Below, piece after piece: positions 1-10,276 of a stretch of DNA of 41,358 nucleotides. A program made the translations under genes and the position numbers. The first letter of the stretch is position 1, and the number at the start of each line of letters is the position of its first letter. The DNA lies in assembly GCF_000518705.1 (NCBI RefSeq), contig NZ_JAEC01000037.1, forward strand, positions 1-41,358, written 5' to 3'. The DNA comes from Shewanella colwelliana ATCC 39565 (GTDB lineage: Bacteria; Pseudomonadota; Gammaproteobacteria; Enterobacterales; Shewanellaceae). The notes beneath the pieces are model-generated. The model saw nothing but the letters and a program-made list of their open reading frames with translations. It was not told where the DNA came from and did not search any database.

Positions 1-322
<322 letters not shown>

Positions 323-523
323 AATTAACTATGCCACTACATACATATTTTATACAATCTTCAATATACAATAAGCGAATGTTAACTAAATGAGTTTTTG
401 ACAGGCTTTAAAACAAGACGTAAGAAAAGAGCGAAGATAGGAACACTATCCACAGCGGCAGTTAATTGAGTAATTAACCCAGATAAGATTGATAGATCAG
501 TAGATTAAAAGAGAGGATAGAGG

Positions 524-1471
524 TTAAACGCTAGCCGTTACACTGCTTACAATACGGTCTGCAAGCTGCTGTAATACACCTTCACGTAAGGCACCACCAG
601 ATAGATGCAGTGATTCGATGTTAAGCAGGTTAAAAAGAGCGAGCAGAATAGCGATGCCAGATGCAAAAGTCGGGGCGCGCTCAGGGTGCAAACCAATGAT
701 ATCCCTCATGCTGATATCACTCTGAGCAAACACCTCTTGTTGCAATTGTTTAAGTACTGCAGGAGTAATGGTCTCAGACAAGCCTCGTGCGTTAAGCAAT
801 TCCACCACAGATTGAACCGTGCCAGATGCGCCAACTACGCCGTGCCAACCATACTTAATCAGTTCGCCACGATAGGTTCCTAATGCTAATTCAACTTGGC
901 GTTGAGCAGCATCGAAATCCAATTGCTGAAAGGGAAAACTACTAAAGAATTGATGGTTAAAGGTCACACAGCCCATCGGCAAGCTGCTTTTAAGCAATAA
1001 TTGCGTACCATCACCGATAATAAACTCGGTACTGGCGCCACCGATATCGATAACTAGACGTCGCCCTTCACCATGAGTAGTGGCAGCCATACCCTGATAG
1101 ATAAGCTCAGCCTCACGCAGTCCAGTAATGATCTCAATCGGGTGACCGAGTATCGGCAACGCCGCTGCACAAAAGTCATCGGCATTCGTCACACTTCGAA
1201 GCGTTGCAGTAGCAATAACTGCGATATTGTCGCGACTGACTCCCTCTTTATCGAGCATATTGGCAAACATCTCGAGGCAATCGAGTCCGCGAGCAAACAC
1301 GGTTTCATTCAACATACCATCAGCACAAATTCCCTCGGCCAAGCGCACTTTACGCTTATATTTGGCCACGACTTTAGGTTTGCCGGCGACGGTCTGCGCC
1401 ACCAGCATATTAAAACTATTTGAACCTAAGGTAATGGCCGCATAACGCGGCAACGAGGGAGAGCTGATCAT
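524..1471 (-). CDS. gppA: Exopolyphosphatase / guanosine pentaphosphate phosphatase family protein, short form
   Basis: A Ppx/GppA-family phosphatase of the ASKHA fold, 315 residues. The N-terminal phosphate motif LGSNSFNMLVA (residues 16-26) and the second glycine-rich motif VIDIGGASTEFIIGDG (about 140-155) are both present. The family hydrolyses terminal phosphate from polyphosphate or pppGpp, linking phosphate storage and the stringent response. Escherichia coli GppA is nearly 500 residues, so this copy has only the catalytic two-domain core and lacks the C-terminal HD-like domain. Which substrate it prefers cannot be read from the sequence. Its ATG follows the rhlB stop with no intervening base, so the two are almost certainly co-transcribed. 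The order gppA-rhlB-trxA-rho is also that of enteric bacteria. Confidence 0.88.
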   Translation of the reverse strand: MISSPSLPRYAAITLGSNSFNMLVAQTVAGKPKVVAKYKRKVRLAEGICADGMLNETVFARGLDCLEMFANMLDKEGVSRDNIAVIATATLRSVTNADDFCAAALPILGHPIEIITGLREAELIYQGMAATTHGEGRRLVIDIGGASTEFIIGDGTQLLLKSSLPMGCVTFNHQFFSSFPFQQLDFDAAQRQVELALGTYRGELIKYGWHGVVGASGTVQSVVELLNARGLSETITPAVLKQLQQEVFAQSDISMRDIIGLHPERAPTFASGIAILLALFNLLNIESLHLSGGALREGVLQQLADRIVSSVTASV

Positions 1472-2779
1472 TTAGCTATGTCTACGTGTCCTATCATGAC
1501 GTCTTGGACGAGCACCAGGACGACCACCTTGTGGCTTGCCACTTCCTGAACGACCACCTGGACGAGGCGTATGCTTACGATGAATGCGTACAGGTGTCGG
1601 AATATCTTCCAACAGTGCTTCGCTATCGTAATTGGTCACAGGAATCGAATGCTGAATGTAGCCTTCAATTGCAGGTAGGTTAAGCGCGTATTCTTCACAG
1701 GCAAAACTGATTGAAGCCCCTTTTTGACCAGCACGACCAGTACGACCAATGCGGTGTACATAGTCTTCACAATCATCAGGAAGATCATAGTTATAGACGT
1801 GTGATACATCAGAAATATGTAGGCCTCGAGCCGCCACATCAGTTGCCACCAAGATATCTAGTTGACCGCTGGTAAACTGCTCAAGAATACGAATACGTTT
1901 CTTTTGCGGCACATCACCAGTGAGCAAACCGACACGATGTCCGTCACCTTCAAGCCATGCCCAAAGGTTTTCACAGCTGTGCTTGGTATTTGAGAATACG
2001 ATCGCTTTTTCAGGCCAATCCTCTTCAATCAAGGTCAGCAGCAAGCGCATCTTCTCTTCCTGTGAAGGATAGAAGATCTCTTCTGTAATATTTTTCGATG
2101 TCTTTTCGCTTGGTGCAATCTCGACTTTCTCAGGCTCATTCATATGATCATAAGCCAGCTCCTGTACCTTCATTGACAATGTCGCAGAAAACAGCATATT
2201 TAAACGTGACTTAGCATCAGGCATACGTCTAAACAGGAAGCGGATATCTTTGATAAAGCCCAAGTCGAACATACGATCAGCTTCATCAAGCACAACAGCC
2301 TGAATAGCACTAACATTGATAATGCCTTGACGCACATAATCGATAATGCGGCCCGTGGTACCAATCAAAATATCGACACCTTTGTCGAGTACTTTGCGCT
2401 GCACCTCATAGCTTTCGCCGCCATAGACAATACCAACTTTTAAGCCTGTGTGTTTGGCAAGTAAGTTGGCATCTTTGGCAATTTGAATAGCAAGTTCACG
2501 GGTCGGTGCCATCACGATAGCGCGTGGCTGATTGGTTTCACGACCTTCAGGAATTGGGGTAGTAAGTAAGTGGTTAAAGGTCGCAACTAAAAACGCTAAG
2601 GTTTTTCCTGTACCTGTTTGCGCTTGACCCGCAATATCTTTGTGCTGAAGTAAAATCGGTAATGATAATGCTTGAATTGGCGTGCAATATTCAAAGCCGC
2701 TTTCGATTAGTGCCTTTTGTATCTCTGGATGAAGAGAAAAGTCGGCAAACTTTTGATTTGATAAATGTGTTTCGCTCAT
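1472..2779 (-). CDS. rhlB: DEAD-box ATP-dependent RNA helicase RhlB
   Basis: A 435-residue DEAD-box helicase with all core motifs in order: Q-motif near the start ([21 protein letters not shown]), Walker A AQTGTGKT, motif [13 protein letters not shown], motif III SAT (LFSATLS) and motif [15 protein letters not shown]. The C-terminal tail, about 40 residues, is glycine-, proline- and arginine-rich and ends RHDRTRRHS, as in RhlB. RhlB is the helicase of the RNase E degradosome and unwinds structured mRNA for PNPase. The divergent trxA/rho arrangement beyond it is the standard rhlB neighbourhood. Length is close to the 421 residues of E. coli. The 171-bp gap to trxA contains an 8-bp inverted repeat (TAGCGGCT at 2830-2837 and AGCCGCTA at 2858-2865) of unknown use. 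Confidence 0.96.
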   Translation of the reverse strand: MSETHLSNQKFADFSLHPEIQKALIESGFEYCTPIQALSLPILLQHKDIAGQAQTGTGKTLAFLVATFNHLLTTPIPEGRETNQPRAIVMAPTRELAIQIAKDANLLAKHTGLKVGIVYGGESYEVQRKVLDKGVDILIGTTGRIIDYVRQGIINVSAIQAVVLDEADRMFDLGFIKDIRFLFRRMPDAKSRLNMLFSATLSMKVQELAYDHMNEPEKVEIAPSEKTSKNITEEIFYPSQEEKMRLLLTLIEEDWPEKAIVFSNTKHSCENLWAWLEGDGHRVGLLTGDVPQKKRIRILEQFTSGQLDILVATDVAARGLHISDVSHVYNYDLPDDCEDYVHRIGRTGRAGQKGASISFACEEYALNLPAIEGYIQHSIPVTNYDSEALLEDIPTPVRIHRKHTPRPGGRSGSGKPQGGRPGARPRRHDRTRRHS

Positions 2780-2950
2780 AGCGCCAGCATACCAGTTAGG
2801 GTTGCAATAAGAAACTCAATCGTTTGAAATAGCGGCTAATAAAAAAAGACCTCTGAAAGCCGCTAAAATATCTTGAAAAGCAAATTTCAGTCCCAATATA
2901 CAGGTTAAGCCATTAACAAACCAGCAATGGCACCCTAACTGGAGAACATC

Positions 2951-3277
2951 ATGAGCGATAAAATTATTACCTTAACTGACGACAGCTTCGAAAACGACGT
3001 AATCAACTCAGAGATCCCTGTACTGGTTGATTTTTGGGCTGAATGGTGTGGTCCGTGTAAGATGATCGCCCCAATCCTAGACGACGTAGCTGATGAATAC
3101 GCTGGTAAGGTTACTATCGCTAAACTAAATGTTGATCAAAACAACGCTTCACCAGCTAAGTACGGCGTACGTGGTATCCCTACGCTGCTTATGTTCAAAA
3201 ATGGTGAGCTTGCTGACACTAAAGTCGGCGCGTTATCAAAAACTCAGCTTAAAGAGTTTATCGAAGCAAACAGCTAA
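2951..3277 (+). CDS. trxA: Thioredoxin 1
   Basis: A 108-residue thioredoxin with the redox motif WCGPC (Cys33 and Cys36) and the conserved cis-proline loop RGIPTLLMF. It is the cytoplasmic dithiol reductant for ribonucleotide reductase, methionine sulfoxide reductase and others, and is itself reduced by thioredoxin reductase. Length and motif positions match E. coli TrxA. The ATG at 2951 is preceded by GGAG with normal spacing. It lies upstream of rho, as in enterics, with a long hairpin between the two genes. Confidence 0.98.
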   Translation: MSDKIITLTDDSFENDVINSEIPVLVDFWAEWCGPCKMIAPILDDVADEYAGKVTIAKLNVDQNNASPAKYGVRGIPTLLMFKNGELADTKVGALSKTQLKEFIEANS

Positions 3278-3310
3278 TGCTCCGATCCCTATGACATTTT
3301 GCTCATAGAA

Positions 3311-3357
3311 AGTGATTCTCGACACAGCTTCATCAAGTAATTGTGTCGGGAGTCGCT
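3311..3357 (+). promoter_or_regulatory. Long RNA hairpin in the trxA-rho gap
   Basis: Bases 3311-3326 and 3342-3357 can form a 16-bp uninterrupted stem as RNA, including a few G-U pairs, around a 15-base loop. Core arms are CGACACA and TGTGTCG. It starts 33 bases after the trxA stop and about 150 bases before the rho ATG. There is no T-run after it, so it does not look like a classical intrinsic terminator. It may stabilise the trxA 3' end or be part of a rho leader. Function is inferred. Confidence 0.55.
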
Positions 3358-3509
3358 AAATTTCTAGACGCCTTGCCTCGTTAGTGCTACTTTAATAACC
3401 AGACTCATTCTAACTAACCCACTTCCTTGCTATCCGATCAATATTCTTTAAATCAGCACTACCATAGATCAAAGATGGCATTGTCACGTAAAAAACAAGA
3501 CCCACCAAG

Positions 3510-4775
3510 ATGAATTTATCAGAATTAAAAAACACGTCGATTTCAGATTTAGTACAACTCGCCCAAGACATGAAGCTCGAAAATATGGCCCGCGCTCGCA
3601 AGCAGGACATTATTTTCTCAATCCTTAAAGCCCACGCAAAAAGCGGCGAAGATATTTTCGGTGGTGGGGTTTTAGAGATTCTTCAAGATGGTTTTGGTTT
3701 CCTACGTAGCTCTGACGGTTCTTATCTAGCGGGTCCAGACGACATCTATGTATCTCCGAGCCAAATCCGTCGCTTTAATATGCGCACGGGTGACAGTATC
3801 TTCGGTAAGATTCGTCCTCCAAAAGAGGGAGAACGTTATTTCGCCCTACTTAAAGTAACCGAAGTTAACTTCGATAAGCCTGAAAACTCTCGTAATAAGA
3901 TCCTATTTGAAAACCTTACCCCTCTGCATGCTGAAGAGCGTATGCGTATGGAGCGTGCTAATGGTTCAACAGAAGATATCACGTCGCGTATTCTTGATCT
4001 GTGTTCACCTATAGGTAAAGGTCAACGTGGCTTGATTGTTGCGCCGCCAAAAGCAGGTAAGACACTATTACTGCAAAACATGGCGCAAAGTATCACCTAC
4101 AACAACCCTGAAGTGGTGTTGATGGTACTGCTAATTGACGAACGTCCTGAAGAAGTCACAGAAATGCAACGCATGGTAAAAGGTGAAGTTATTGCTTCGA
4201 CCTTCGATGAACCAGCCAGCCGTCACGTACAAGTAGCGGAAATGGTTATTGAGAAAGCCAAGCGTTTGGTTGAACACAAGAAAGATGTTGTTATCTTACT
4301 GGATTCAATCACCCGTCTTGCTCGTGCGTACAATACGGTTATCCCATCATCAGGTAAGGTACTTACTGGTGGTGTTGATGCTAACGCACTACATCGTCCA
4401 AAGCGTTTCTTCGGTGCTGCACGTAACATTGAACATGGCGGTAGCTTAACCATTATTGCGACAGCATTGGTTGATACTGGCTCCAAAATGGATGAAGTTA
4501 TTTACGAAGAATTTAAAGGTACTGGTAACCAAGAGTTACACCTTTCTCGTAAAGCTGCTGAAAAACGTGTTTTCCCAGCGATTGACTTTAATCGCTCTGG
4601 TACTCGTCGTGAAGAGAAATTGACCACACCTGATGAGCTACAGAAGATGTGGATCCTACGTAAAATCCTTAATCCAATGGATGAAGTGAGCGGTATGGAA
4701 TTCCTTATCGATAAGCTGGCAATGACCAAGACCAATGATGAGTTCTTTACTGCAATGAAACGCGCTAAGAGCTAA
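3510..4775 (+). CDS. rho: Transcription termination factor Rho
   Basis: A 421-residue Rho, matching the E. coli length of 419. The N-terminal helical domain ([20 protein letters not shown]) is followed by the cold-shock-like RNA-binding domain (residues about 50-130, including [20 protein letters not shown]). The RecA-like ATPase has the P-loop APPKAGKT, Walker B-type [16 protein letters not shown] and the R-loop/Q-loop regions. Rho forms a hexameric ring that translocates along RNA and releases RNA polymerase. In enterics rho autoregulates through termination in its leader; the 232-bp gap after trxA would be the place for that here, but I cannot show it. An intrinsic terminator follows the gene. 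Confidence 0.98.
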   Translation: MNLSELKNTSISDLVQLAQDMKLENMARARKQDIIFSILKAHAKSGEDIFGGGVLEILQDGFGFLRSSDGSYLAGPDDIYVSPSQIRRFNMRTGDSIFGKIRPPKEGERYFALLKVTEVNFDKPENSRNKILFENLTPLHAEERMRMERANGSTEDITSRILDLCSPIGKGQRGLIVAPPKAGKTLLLQNMAQSITYNNPEVVLMVLLIDERPEEVTEMQRMVKGEVIASTFDEPASRHVQVAEMVIEKAKRLVEHKKDVVILLDSITRLARAYNTVIPSSGKVLTGGVDANALHRPKRFFGAARNIEHGGSLTIIATALVDTGSKMDEVIYEEFKGTGNQELHLSRKAAEKRVFPAIDFNRSGTRREEKLTTPDELQKMWILRKILNPMDEVSGMEFLIDKLAMTKTNDEFFTAMKRAKS

Positions 4776-4791
4776 TCAAAAAGATTCACGA

Positions 4792-4830
4792 AAATGCCGC
4801 TAACTCAATTGAGTTCAGCGGCATTTTTTA
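4792..4830 (+). terminator. Intrinsic terminator after rho
   Basis: AAATGCCGCT and AGCGGCATTT form the outer stem, and ACTCAA/TTGAGT extends it inside. The stem is followed by TTTTTT. It lies 17 bases after the rho stop. It may also serve the convergent LysR gene, whose stop is at 4843. Confidence 0.9.
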
Positions 4831-4842
4831 TAGCGCAGCCAT

Positions 4843-5754
4843 TCACTGTTTATTGAAAAAGTGATTCATTCTTTGCTGACACAGTTCACGCAAATGATCC
4901 CGCAGCAGTAACACCAGTGGCGTGACATGCTGCCGACCAGGGCAGACAAGATAGAGATCCGCACTTTCACCAGTATACTGCTCGAGCAATGGTACCAGCC
5001 GACTGCTCGCAAGATCATCGGCTAAATCTAACGATGATTTATATACCATCCCCTTGCCTGCAATCGCCCACTTGCGCGCGACTTCAGCATCATTACATGT
5101 TCGATTTCCCGATACCCGTACCTTGTGCGCCAGTCCATCTTGATAGAAACACCACTGATCATGTCTCCGATCATCTAACATAAAAAACAAACAGTTATGT
5201 TTTTCTAGATCGGTAAGTGTTGCGACCTTGCCATAGCGGTTTATATAGTCAGGCGAGGCGCACAACACACGCTGGGCAGCACAAATTTTAAAGGCGACTA
5301 AATTAGAATCTTTAGGATTGCCTGAACGCAGCGCCACATCAATTTTGTCATGATAAAAGTCGGTCAAGCTATCGGCTAGATGAAGCCTTAGCTGCAACTG
5401 CGGATGTTCATCCATCAATAGATCTAACCAAGGCAAAATAAAGTTGCGCCCGGCATCAGAAGGTAACGCGATACTTAATGTACCTGAAATTTTATCTTTA
5501 ATACTGGCAAGCGCCTGCTCTCCTAAACGAAGATCTTCTAGGGCCGAGCGGCAGTAACTAAGGTAACGCTCCCCCGCTTCAGTTAAGCGTAAACTGCGAG
5601 TACTACGAATAAACAACACGGTATCGAGCGCTTTCTCCAAACGTTTCAGGCCTGCACTCGCTACCGCCGTCGATATCTCCAACTCCTGCGCTGCTGCGGT
5701 CAAACTGCCACAATCGGCAACACGAACAAACAAGATTAAGTCAGCTAATTGCAT
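4843..5754 (-). CDS. LysR-family transcriptional regulator
   Basis: A 303-residue LysR regulator. The winged HTH occupies about residues 1-60 (LADLILFVRVADCGSLTAAA, then VASAGLKRLEKAL). The effector-binding domain follows from about residue 90 (GTLSIALPSDAGRNFILPWL) and resembles the large CrgA/DsdC-like subgroup that acts near its own locus. I chose the ATG at 5752-5754; a TTG one codon earlier is possible. The gene is on the same strand as, and just downstream of, the frd operon, but a terminator separates them. It is convergent with rho, so no divergent target gene is obvious. Its effector and targets are unknown. Confidence 0.9.
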   Translation of the reverse strand: MQLADLILFVRVADCGSLTAAAQELEISTAVASAGLKRLEKALDTVLFIRSTRSLRLTEAGERYLSYCRSALEDLRLGEQALASIKDKISGTLSIALPSDAGRNFILPWLDLLMDEHPQLQLRLHLADSLTDFYHDKIDVALRSGNPKDSNLVAFKICAAQRVLCASPDYINRYGKVATLTDLEKHNCLFFMLDDRRHDQWCFYQDGLAHKVRVSGNRTCNDAEVARKWAIAGKGMVYKSSLDLADDLASSRLVPLLEQYTGESADLYLVCPGRQHVTPLVLLLRDHLRELCQQRMNHFFNKQ

Positions 5755-5812
5755 CAATAAAGCGCTCGAGTGGTAACGGTTTGTTCATGCTAAATTTTAT
5801 CGACCTAAAAAG

Positions 5813-5836
5813 AAAGCCTGCATTTAGCAGGCTTTT
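5813..5836 (-). terminator. Intrinsic terminator after frdB
   Basis: AAAGCCTGC and GCAGGCTTT form a stem with a 5-base loop. On the minus strand it is followed by a T-rich tract (TTTCTTTTTA). It lies 22 bases after the frdB stop and separates the frd operon from the LysR gene. The other strand also ends in TTTTT, so it may work in both directions. Confidence 0.85.
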
Positions 5837-5858
5837 TACTGGACAGTAAAGAAGAGGA

Positions 5859-6590
5859 CTAAACCAAAGCGGTCGCCATTTTACGTCTCAAATAAGCGAT
5901 TTGCTGCATATGCGGTAGATCTTTGGGGCAGTTATCCTGACAACCAAGCAAGGTCATACACCCAAATACCCCATCTTGATTGCCAATCACATGATAGAAG
6001 TCTTCAACACTGCGGGTATCACGGCTATCTAGCTCAAACCGAGCGATCTTCATCATGCCCACCGCACCAACAAACGTATCACGCATCTGTTTGGTGGCGC
6101 AGGCCGAGACGCACACACCGCACTCAACACAACGTTCCAGCTCATACAGCTTTGCCGCTTCTTCTGGTGCCATAGGGGCTTCAATGCGATGAATATCGAC
6201 TTCATCAGCTTTTGGATGCAACCATAACTTCAAACGCTCAGCGAGCTCCCGCATAAACTTACCCGTATTGACTGACAGATCACCAATCAACTCAAAACCA
6301 GGCAGTGGCATTAAGGTGATCTCAGCTTTAGGATATTTACTGGTTAAGGTACGACACGCGAGGGTGGGAAACCCATTAATCACCATGGCACAACTGCCAC
6401 AGATCCCTGCTCGGCAAACAAAATCGAACTGCAGTGAAGGATCTTGTTTCTCTCTCAGCATATTCAATGCAATAAACACTGTCATCCCAGGCGCTTCTTC
6501 AATCTGGTATTTAACCATTTTAGGCTTATCACCCGGTTCCTGCGGATCATAGCGGAAAATATTGAAGGTTAAGGTTCTGCCTTGGCTCAT
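5859..6590 (-). CDS. frdB: Fumarate reductase iron-sulfur subunit FrdB
   Basis: A 243-residue iron-sulfur subunit of the succinate dehydrogenase/fumarate reductase family. The [2Fe-2S] ligands lie in [21 protein letters not shown]. The [4Fe-4S] and [3Fe-4S] ligands lie in [11 protein letters not shown] and [16 protein letters not shown]. It passes electrons from the membrane haem subunit to the flavin in FrdA. Sequence style and the single cytochrome b partner resemble Wolinella succinogenes FrdB rather than the E. coli FrdABCD enzyme. Its ATG overlaps the frdA stop by 4 bases (ATGA), so the two are translationally coupled. Confidence 0.95.
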   Translation of the reverse strand: MSQGRTLTFNIFRYDPQEPGDKPKMVKYQIEEAPGMTVFIALNMLREKQDPSLQFDFVCRAGICGSCAMVINGFPTLACRTLTSKYPKAEITLMPLPGFELIGDLSVNTGKFMRELAERLKLWLHPKADEVDIHRIEAPMAPEEAAKLYELERCVECGVCVSACATKQMRDTFVGAVGMMKIARFELDSRDTRSVEDFYHVIGNQDGVFGCMTLLGCQDNCPKDLPHMQQIAYLRRKMATALV

Positions 6591-8593
6591 TTCGTTTCAT
6601 CTCCAAGCTGCGCGCGATTGCTCAGCGATTTTTCATGTAGGCGCTCATTTTTCTCTTGTAGAGAAGGGGGGACTTCAAAGGGCATTGACGCATGTTGTCG
6701 TGCATGCCTGTCTGCCTCATCAGGCAACTTACTCAATATATCGATGATCTGCTGCTCACGTTTTTCCGTGTCTGGGTGCGCAATGGCATTATTAATCCCA
6801 TAACCACGATACCCCGGAGGCAACTCCATCGTCATCACATCAAGCTGTTCGTAATCAAGCGCTGGCAGCGTGGCATCATGACTCGGCCAGCTCGATAATG
6901 TGCGGTTAAGCCAGTCTTTGTCATTTCGCTGTGGGAAATCTTCTCGGGCATGTGCACCGCGACTTTCTGTGCGAGCCTCGGCACCACACGCAACCGTAAG
7001 CGCTACTTTAAGCATCCGCTTAACTCTCAGCGCCTCCACCAGCTCAGGGTTTGCATGGCGCTTCTTACAAGTTAAACCGATATTTCGAGAACGAAGCAGC
7101 AGTGCTTGCAGCGCTTCAACGGCCTTATTAAGCTCTAGGCCGTTACGGAAAATCCCAACGTAATCCATCATAATTCGTTGCATCTCAAGCTTAATATCAA
7201 ATGCAGATTCGCTGCCCTGGCCTTCAACCAGATCATCAATTTCACTGCGTACTTGAGTAACAAATTTATCCACCAGCGCCGTATCGATCTCTAAGGCATT
7301 TTGCTCACAGAAGTCGGCAACATATTTACCAATGATCATACCGCCCACAACGGTTTCAGCCAGTGAGTTGCCCCCTAAGCGATTAAAACCATGCATGTCC
7401 CAACACGCCGCTTCACCAACGCTAAATAAGCCTTTCAAATGTGGGCTCTGACCTGTTGCGTCGGTGCGAATACCGCCCATTGAGTAGTGCTGCGTCGGTC
7501 TAACCGGAATCCAGTCTTTGGCCGGATCGATACCTAAAAAGTTTTCGCAAATCTCTTTTACTTCACGTAAATTAGTCTCAACATGCTTACGACCAAGTAA
7601 AGTGATATCTAGCCATAGGTGTGGGCCGTAAGGGCTATCTACCCCTTTGCCTTTACGCATATGCTCAGTCATACGGCGGGATACCACATCGCGCGAAGCC
7701 AGCTCCTTTTTCTCTGGCTCATAATCTGGCATAAAACGATGGCCATCTTTGTCACGTAATAACCCACCGTCACCACGACAACCTTCAGTGGTCAAAATCC
7801 CCACAGGAACAATTGCTGTAGGGTGAAACTGCACCGCTTCCATATTACCCAGTTTGGCAACACCGGTTTCCAGTGCCAGCGCCTGACCAATACCTTCACA
7901 GATAATCGCATTGGTTGAAACCTCATAGATGCGCCCATAACCACCTGTCGCAATGGTGGTCGACTTGGCGATATAAGCCCTGAGCTCTCCAGTAATAAGG
8001 CAGCGTGCCACCACACCATGACAACGCGAACCATCATGGATTAATGACAAGGCTTCAATACGCTCATGGACAGGGATGTCTAATGAAATCGCTTTATTGT
8101 CAACGGCGTAAAGCAATGAGTGACCAGTGCCATCTGCCGTATAACAAGTGCGCCACTTCTTGGTTCCACCAAAATCACGGGCATTAATGAGTCCGTGAGC
8201 CGCTTCAGCTTCTTCAATGGTTACCTTTTCGGCATTGACCACGACCTCACGTGGGCCTTTGGTTACCCGTGTCCAAGGCACGCCCCAGTTGGCCAGCTCT
8301 CGCACCGCTTTAGGTGCACAATGAGCAAACATCCGAGCGACCTCTTGGTCACAGCCCCAATCCGATCCTTTGACAGTATCTTGGAAATGGACATCTTCAT
8401 CATCGCCCATGCCTTTTACTGTATTGCCAAGACTTGCCTGCATCCCGCCTTGGGCCGCAGCCGAGTGTGATCGCTTTGCGGGGATCAGTGACAGAACGAC
8501 CGTGTCGAGTCCTCGCTCTTTCGAGGCAATGGCGACTCTTAGCCCTGCCAGCCCTGCGCCAACAACGAGAGAATCGGTATATATCAGTTTCAC
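6587..8593 (-). CDS. frdA: Fumarate reductase flavoprotein subunit FrdA
   Basis: A 668-residue flavoprotein that reduces fumarate to succinate at the inner face of the cytoplasmic membrane. It has the FAD Rossmann motif [12 protein letters not shown] and the covalent-FAD histidine His43 (in [13 protein letters not shown]), the same number as in W. succinogenes FrdA. Active-site segments [20 protein letters not shown] and QHYSMGGI are intact, as is the C-terminal FAD loop [16 protein letters not shown]. The start is GTG at 8591-8593 with a strong AAGGAG site 6 bases upstream. Shewanella also uses a periplasmic FccA fumarate reductase, so this membrane enzyme may instead run as succinate dehydrogenase or be a second enzyme; the sequence does not decide this. 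Confidence 0.95.
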   Translation of the reverse strand: MKLIYTDSLVVGAGLAGLRVAIASKERGLDTVVLSLIPAKRSHSAAAQGGMQASLGNTVKGMGDDEDVHFQDTVKGSDWGCDQEVARMFAHCAPKAVRELANWGVPWTRVTKGPREVVVNAEKVTIEEAEAAHGLINARDFGGTKKWRTCYTADGTGHSLLYAVDNKAISLDIPVHERIEALSLIHDGSRCHGVVARCLITGELRAYIAKSTTIATGGYGRIYEVSTNAIICEGIGQALALETGVAKLGNMEAVQFHPTAIVPVGILTTEGCRGDGGLLRDKDGHRFMPDYEPEKKELASRDVVSRRMTEHMRKGKGVDSPYGPHLWLDITLLGRKHVETNLREVKEICENFLGIDPAKDWIPVRPTQHYSMGGIRTDATGQSPHLKGLFSVGEAACWDMHGFNRLGGNSLAETVVGGMIIGKYVADFCEQNALEIDTALVDKFVTQVRSEIDDLVEGQGSESAFDIKLEMQRIMMDYVGIFRNGLELNKAVEALQALLLRSRNIGLTCKKRHANPELVEALRVKRMLKVALTVACGAEARTESRGAHAREDFPQRNDKDWLNRTLSSWPSHDATLPALDYEQLDVMTMELPPGYRGYGINNAIAHPDTEKREQQIIDILSKLPDEADRHARQHASMPFEVPPSLQEKNERLHEKSLSNRAQLGDETK

Positions 8594-8655
8594 GCTTGCT
8601 CCTTAAATAGGGCGGTAGAGTTGTGAGGTATAAGGTTTACGTTATCAGTTATCGA

Positions 8656-9321
8656 TCATGCATAAGGGAGAAAAGCTAATAGCGATGCTATGCCAATCAC
8701 CACAAACACAACGCTAACTATGGTTTTAATTTTTTTAATTCTGTCGCGGCTATTGAGTGCACGCTCTGAGCCCCATTTAATTGCCACTCGGTAGATACCT
8801 ATAGCGGCATGCAGCTCCACACATAAAAGTAGTGGTAGATAAACCATCCACACACCTTGGTTCCAAATGCGATCGGCGCTGCCAGCAGGGCCAATGGTTT
8901 CTGGTGCACTGCCGATTAACCAAAGGTGAACGGGTAACAGCAACAAAATGCCTACACCCGTAATCGCTTGCCAGACCCATAACTTAGTATCGCCGTGGTT
9001 AATCACACTCATCTGCTGCCTTAAGGCACGCTGCTGCTGCAAGCTTAATGGCAATTTATGCATCGCAACCAGTACATGTATGGATGCTAGCAGGCCAACA
9101 CCGATAGCGATAAGTGAAACCACCCACGGATAGCCATGGCCATCTTCACTCAGAAAACTCAGCTCCATGGTTTTAGCGACAAAAGTCATGGCATCTTCAC
9201 CCAATAAGATGGATGAGACCAACACCAGATGGGTCCACAGAAACACGGCTAAAATAACACCCGATAGACTCTGGCTCATGTCGAGCCATCCGCTTAAATT
9301 CTTTTTATTGTTTAGCGACAT
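8656..9321 (-). CDS. frdC: Fumarate reductase di-haem cytochrome b subunit, copy 1 (Wolinella type)
   Basis: A 221-residue protein with five membrane helices. Compared by eye with W. succinogenes FrdC, four haem-ligand histidines keep the right spacing: His31, His82, His132 and His171 match His44, His93, His143 and His182. Glu53 matches Glu66, needed for menaquinol oxidation. Glu169, two residues before the last haem ligand (ELHAAIGIYRVAIKWG), matches Glu180 of the E-pathway for compensating proton transfer. I chose the ATG at 9319-9321 because GGAG sits 6 bases upstream; an in-frame GTG at 9333 lies before the ribosome site. It lies 62 bases upstream of frdA. A CRP-like site lies 91 bases upstream. 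Confidence 0.92.
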   Translation of the reverse strand: MSLNNKKNLSGWLDMSQSLSGVILAVFLWTHLVLVSSILLGEDAMTFVAKTMELSFLSEDGHGYPWVVSLIAIGVGLLASIHVLVAMHKLPLSLQQQRALRQQMSVINHGDTKLWVWQAITGVGILLLLPVHLWLIGSAPETIGPAGSADRIWNQGVWMVYLPLLLCVELHAAIGIYRVAIKWGSERALNSRDRIKKIKTIVSVVFVVIGIASLLAFLPYA

Positions 9322-9412
9322 ATACACTCCCACGCAGTACGAGAAATAAGTGATGTTTCCATCGAAAACAAAAACACTTACACCTAATGTCGCTCACAAA
9401 CCCAAGCAAAAC

Positions 9413-9428
9413 CGTGAGATAGATCAAA
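9413..9428 (-). promoter_or_regulatory. CRP-like site upstream of frdC copy 1
   Basis: CGTGAGATAGATCAAA matches the CRP consensus TGTGA-N6-TCACA at 4 of 5 bases in each half, and it also keeps the inner TAGATC. It also matches the FNR right half ATCAA fully, so an FNR/EtrA role is possible. It is 91 bases before the frdC ATG. Shewanella uses cAMP-CRP to switch on anaerobic respiratory genes (established). Confidence 0.6.
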
Positions 9429-9478
9429 ACACTATCGAATACTTCATAAAACACTAATTTATGACACAGTGCTCACGA

Positions 9479-10201
9479 TCAAGGTACAAATGGTGTGATA
9501 GGTAAGCTCAGCTCTCGACCAATCAAAATGTAGGAGATAAGACTCAGTAATCCGATACTAATCAGATAGACAATCAAGACTTTGGCAACCTTACGCAGCC
9601 CAGCTCTATTAGCCGTCAATCCCCACTTAACCGCCACACGGTAAAGACCAATCATGGCGTGGATCACTACCGCTGGCAGCAATAAGGCATACAGTAACCA
9701 GGCGTTGGCATGATAAACACGTTCAGCCGACAGATGCGGTCCAATCTCGGGATTAGTGATCATGGTAAAGATATGCACAGGCGCTAAGAAAAATAGAATA
9801 AAGCCAGTAACCAACTGCCAAAACCACGCATGGCTATCTTTATGGTTAATGCCACTCATGTGCCGTCTTAGTGCCCGCCACTGACCAAGCTGCGCAGGGA
9901 ATCGACGCAGCGCCACCAGCGCATGTAGCATCACCACGATTAAGATAAAAATAGAGAAAAGTTTAGTCACCATCGGAAAACCGTGGCCAGTACTGCTAAA
10001 CATACCGCCTTCTAGAAACTGCACCACATGATAAAAGGCTTTCTTACCCAGCAAAATGCTCGATTCAAAATGCAGATGCGCCAGTAAGAAGCAGCCAAGC
10101 AAGATACCGGTAATACTCTGTACCTTGTCTGCTTTTGCGGACCAAGGGCTTCCAAGTGAAGCATAATGGGTATGGTGAGATTGCAAGCTTTTAACGTTCA
10201 T
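9479..10201 (-). CDS. Fumarate reductase di-haem cytochrome b subunit, copy 2 (divergent paralogue)
   Basis: A 240-residue paralogue of the preceding frdC, with the same five-helix layout. Haem-ligand candidates are His42, His93, His143 and His181 (in AHLHFESSILLG, VMLHALVALRRFP, LAPVHIFTM and VIHAMIGLYRVAVKWG). Glu64 matches W. succinogenes Glu66. At the position of Glu180 it has Val179 (VVIH instead of VELH), so the E-pathway glutamate appears to be missing. One residue is also deleted in the loop before the last helix. An extended N-terminus of about 20 residues is present. It stands 145 bases upstream of frdC copy 1 on the same strand, with its own two CRP-like sites. Tandem frdC-like genes ahead of frdA also exist in other Shewanella (from memory). 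Confidence 0.88.
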   Translation of the reverse strand: MNVKSLQSHHTHYASLGSPWSAKADKVQSITGILLGCFLLAHLHFESSILLGKKAFYHVVQFLEGGMFSSTGHGFPMVTKLFSIFILIVVMLHALVALRRFPAQLGQWRALRRHMSGINHKDSHAWFWQLVTGFILFFLAPVHIFTMITNPEIGPHLSAERVYHANAWLLYALLLPAVVIHAMIGLYRVAVKWGLTANRAGLRKVAKVLIVYLISIGLLSLISYILIGRELSLPITPFVP

Positions 10202-10276
10202 GATCTTAATACGCCTAGTGTCGGGATCTACACCATACCAGTAAGGTTATCACTTAAAATACTCAAACAAACAAAG

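Noticed and set aside
461..478. Inverted repeat GTTAATT...AATTAAC downstream of gppA
   Set aside because: It is AT-rich with a 7-bp stem and no T-run on the gppA strand. It is not convincing as a terminator.
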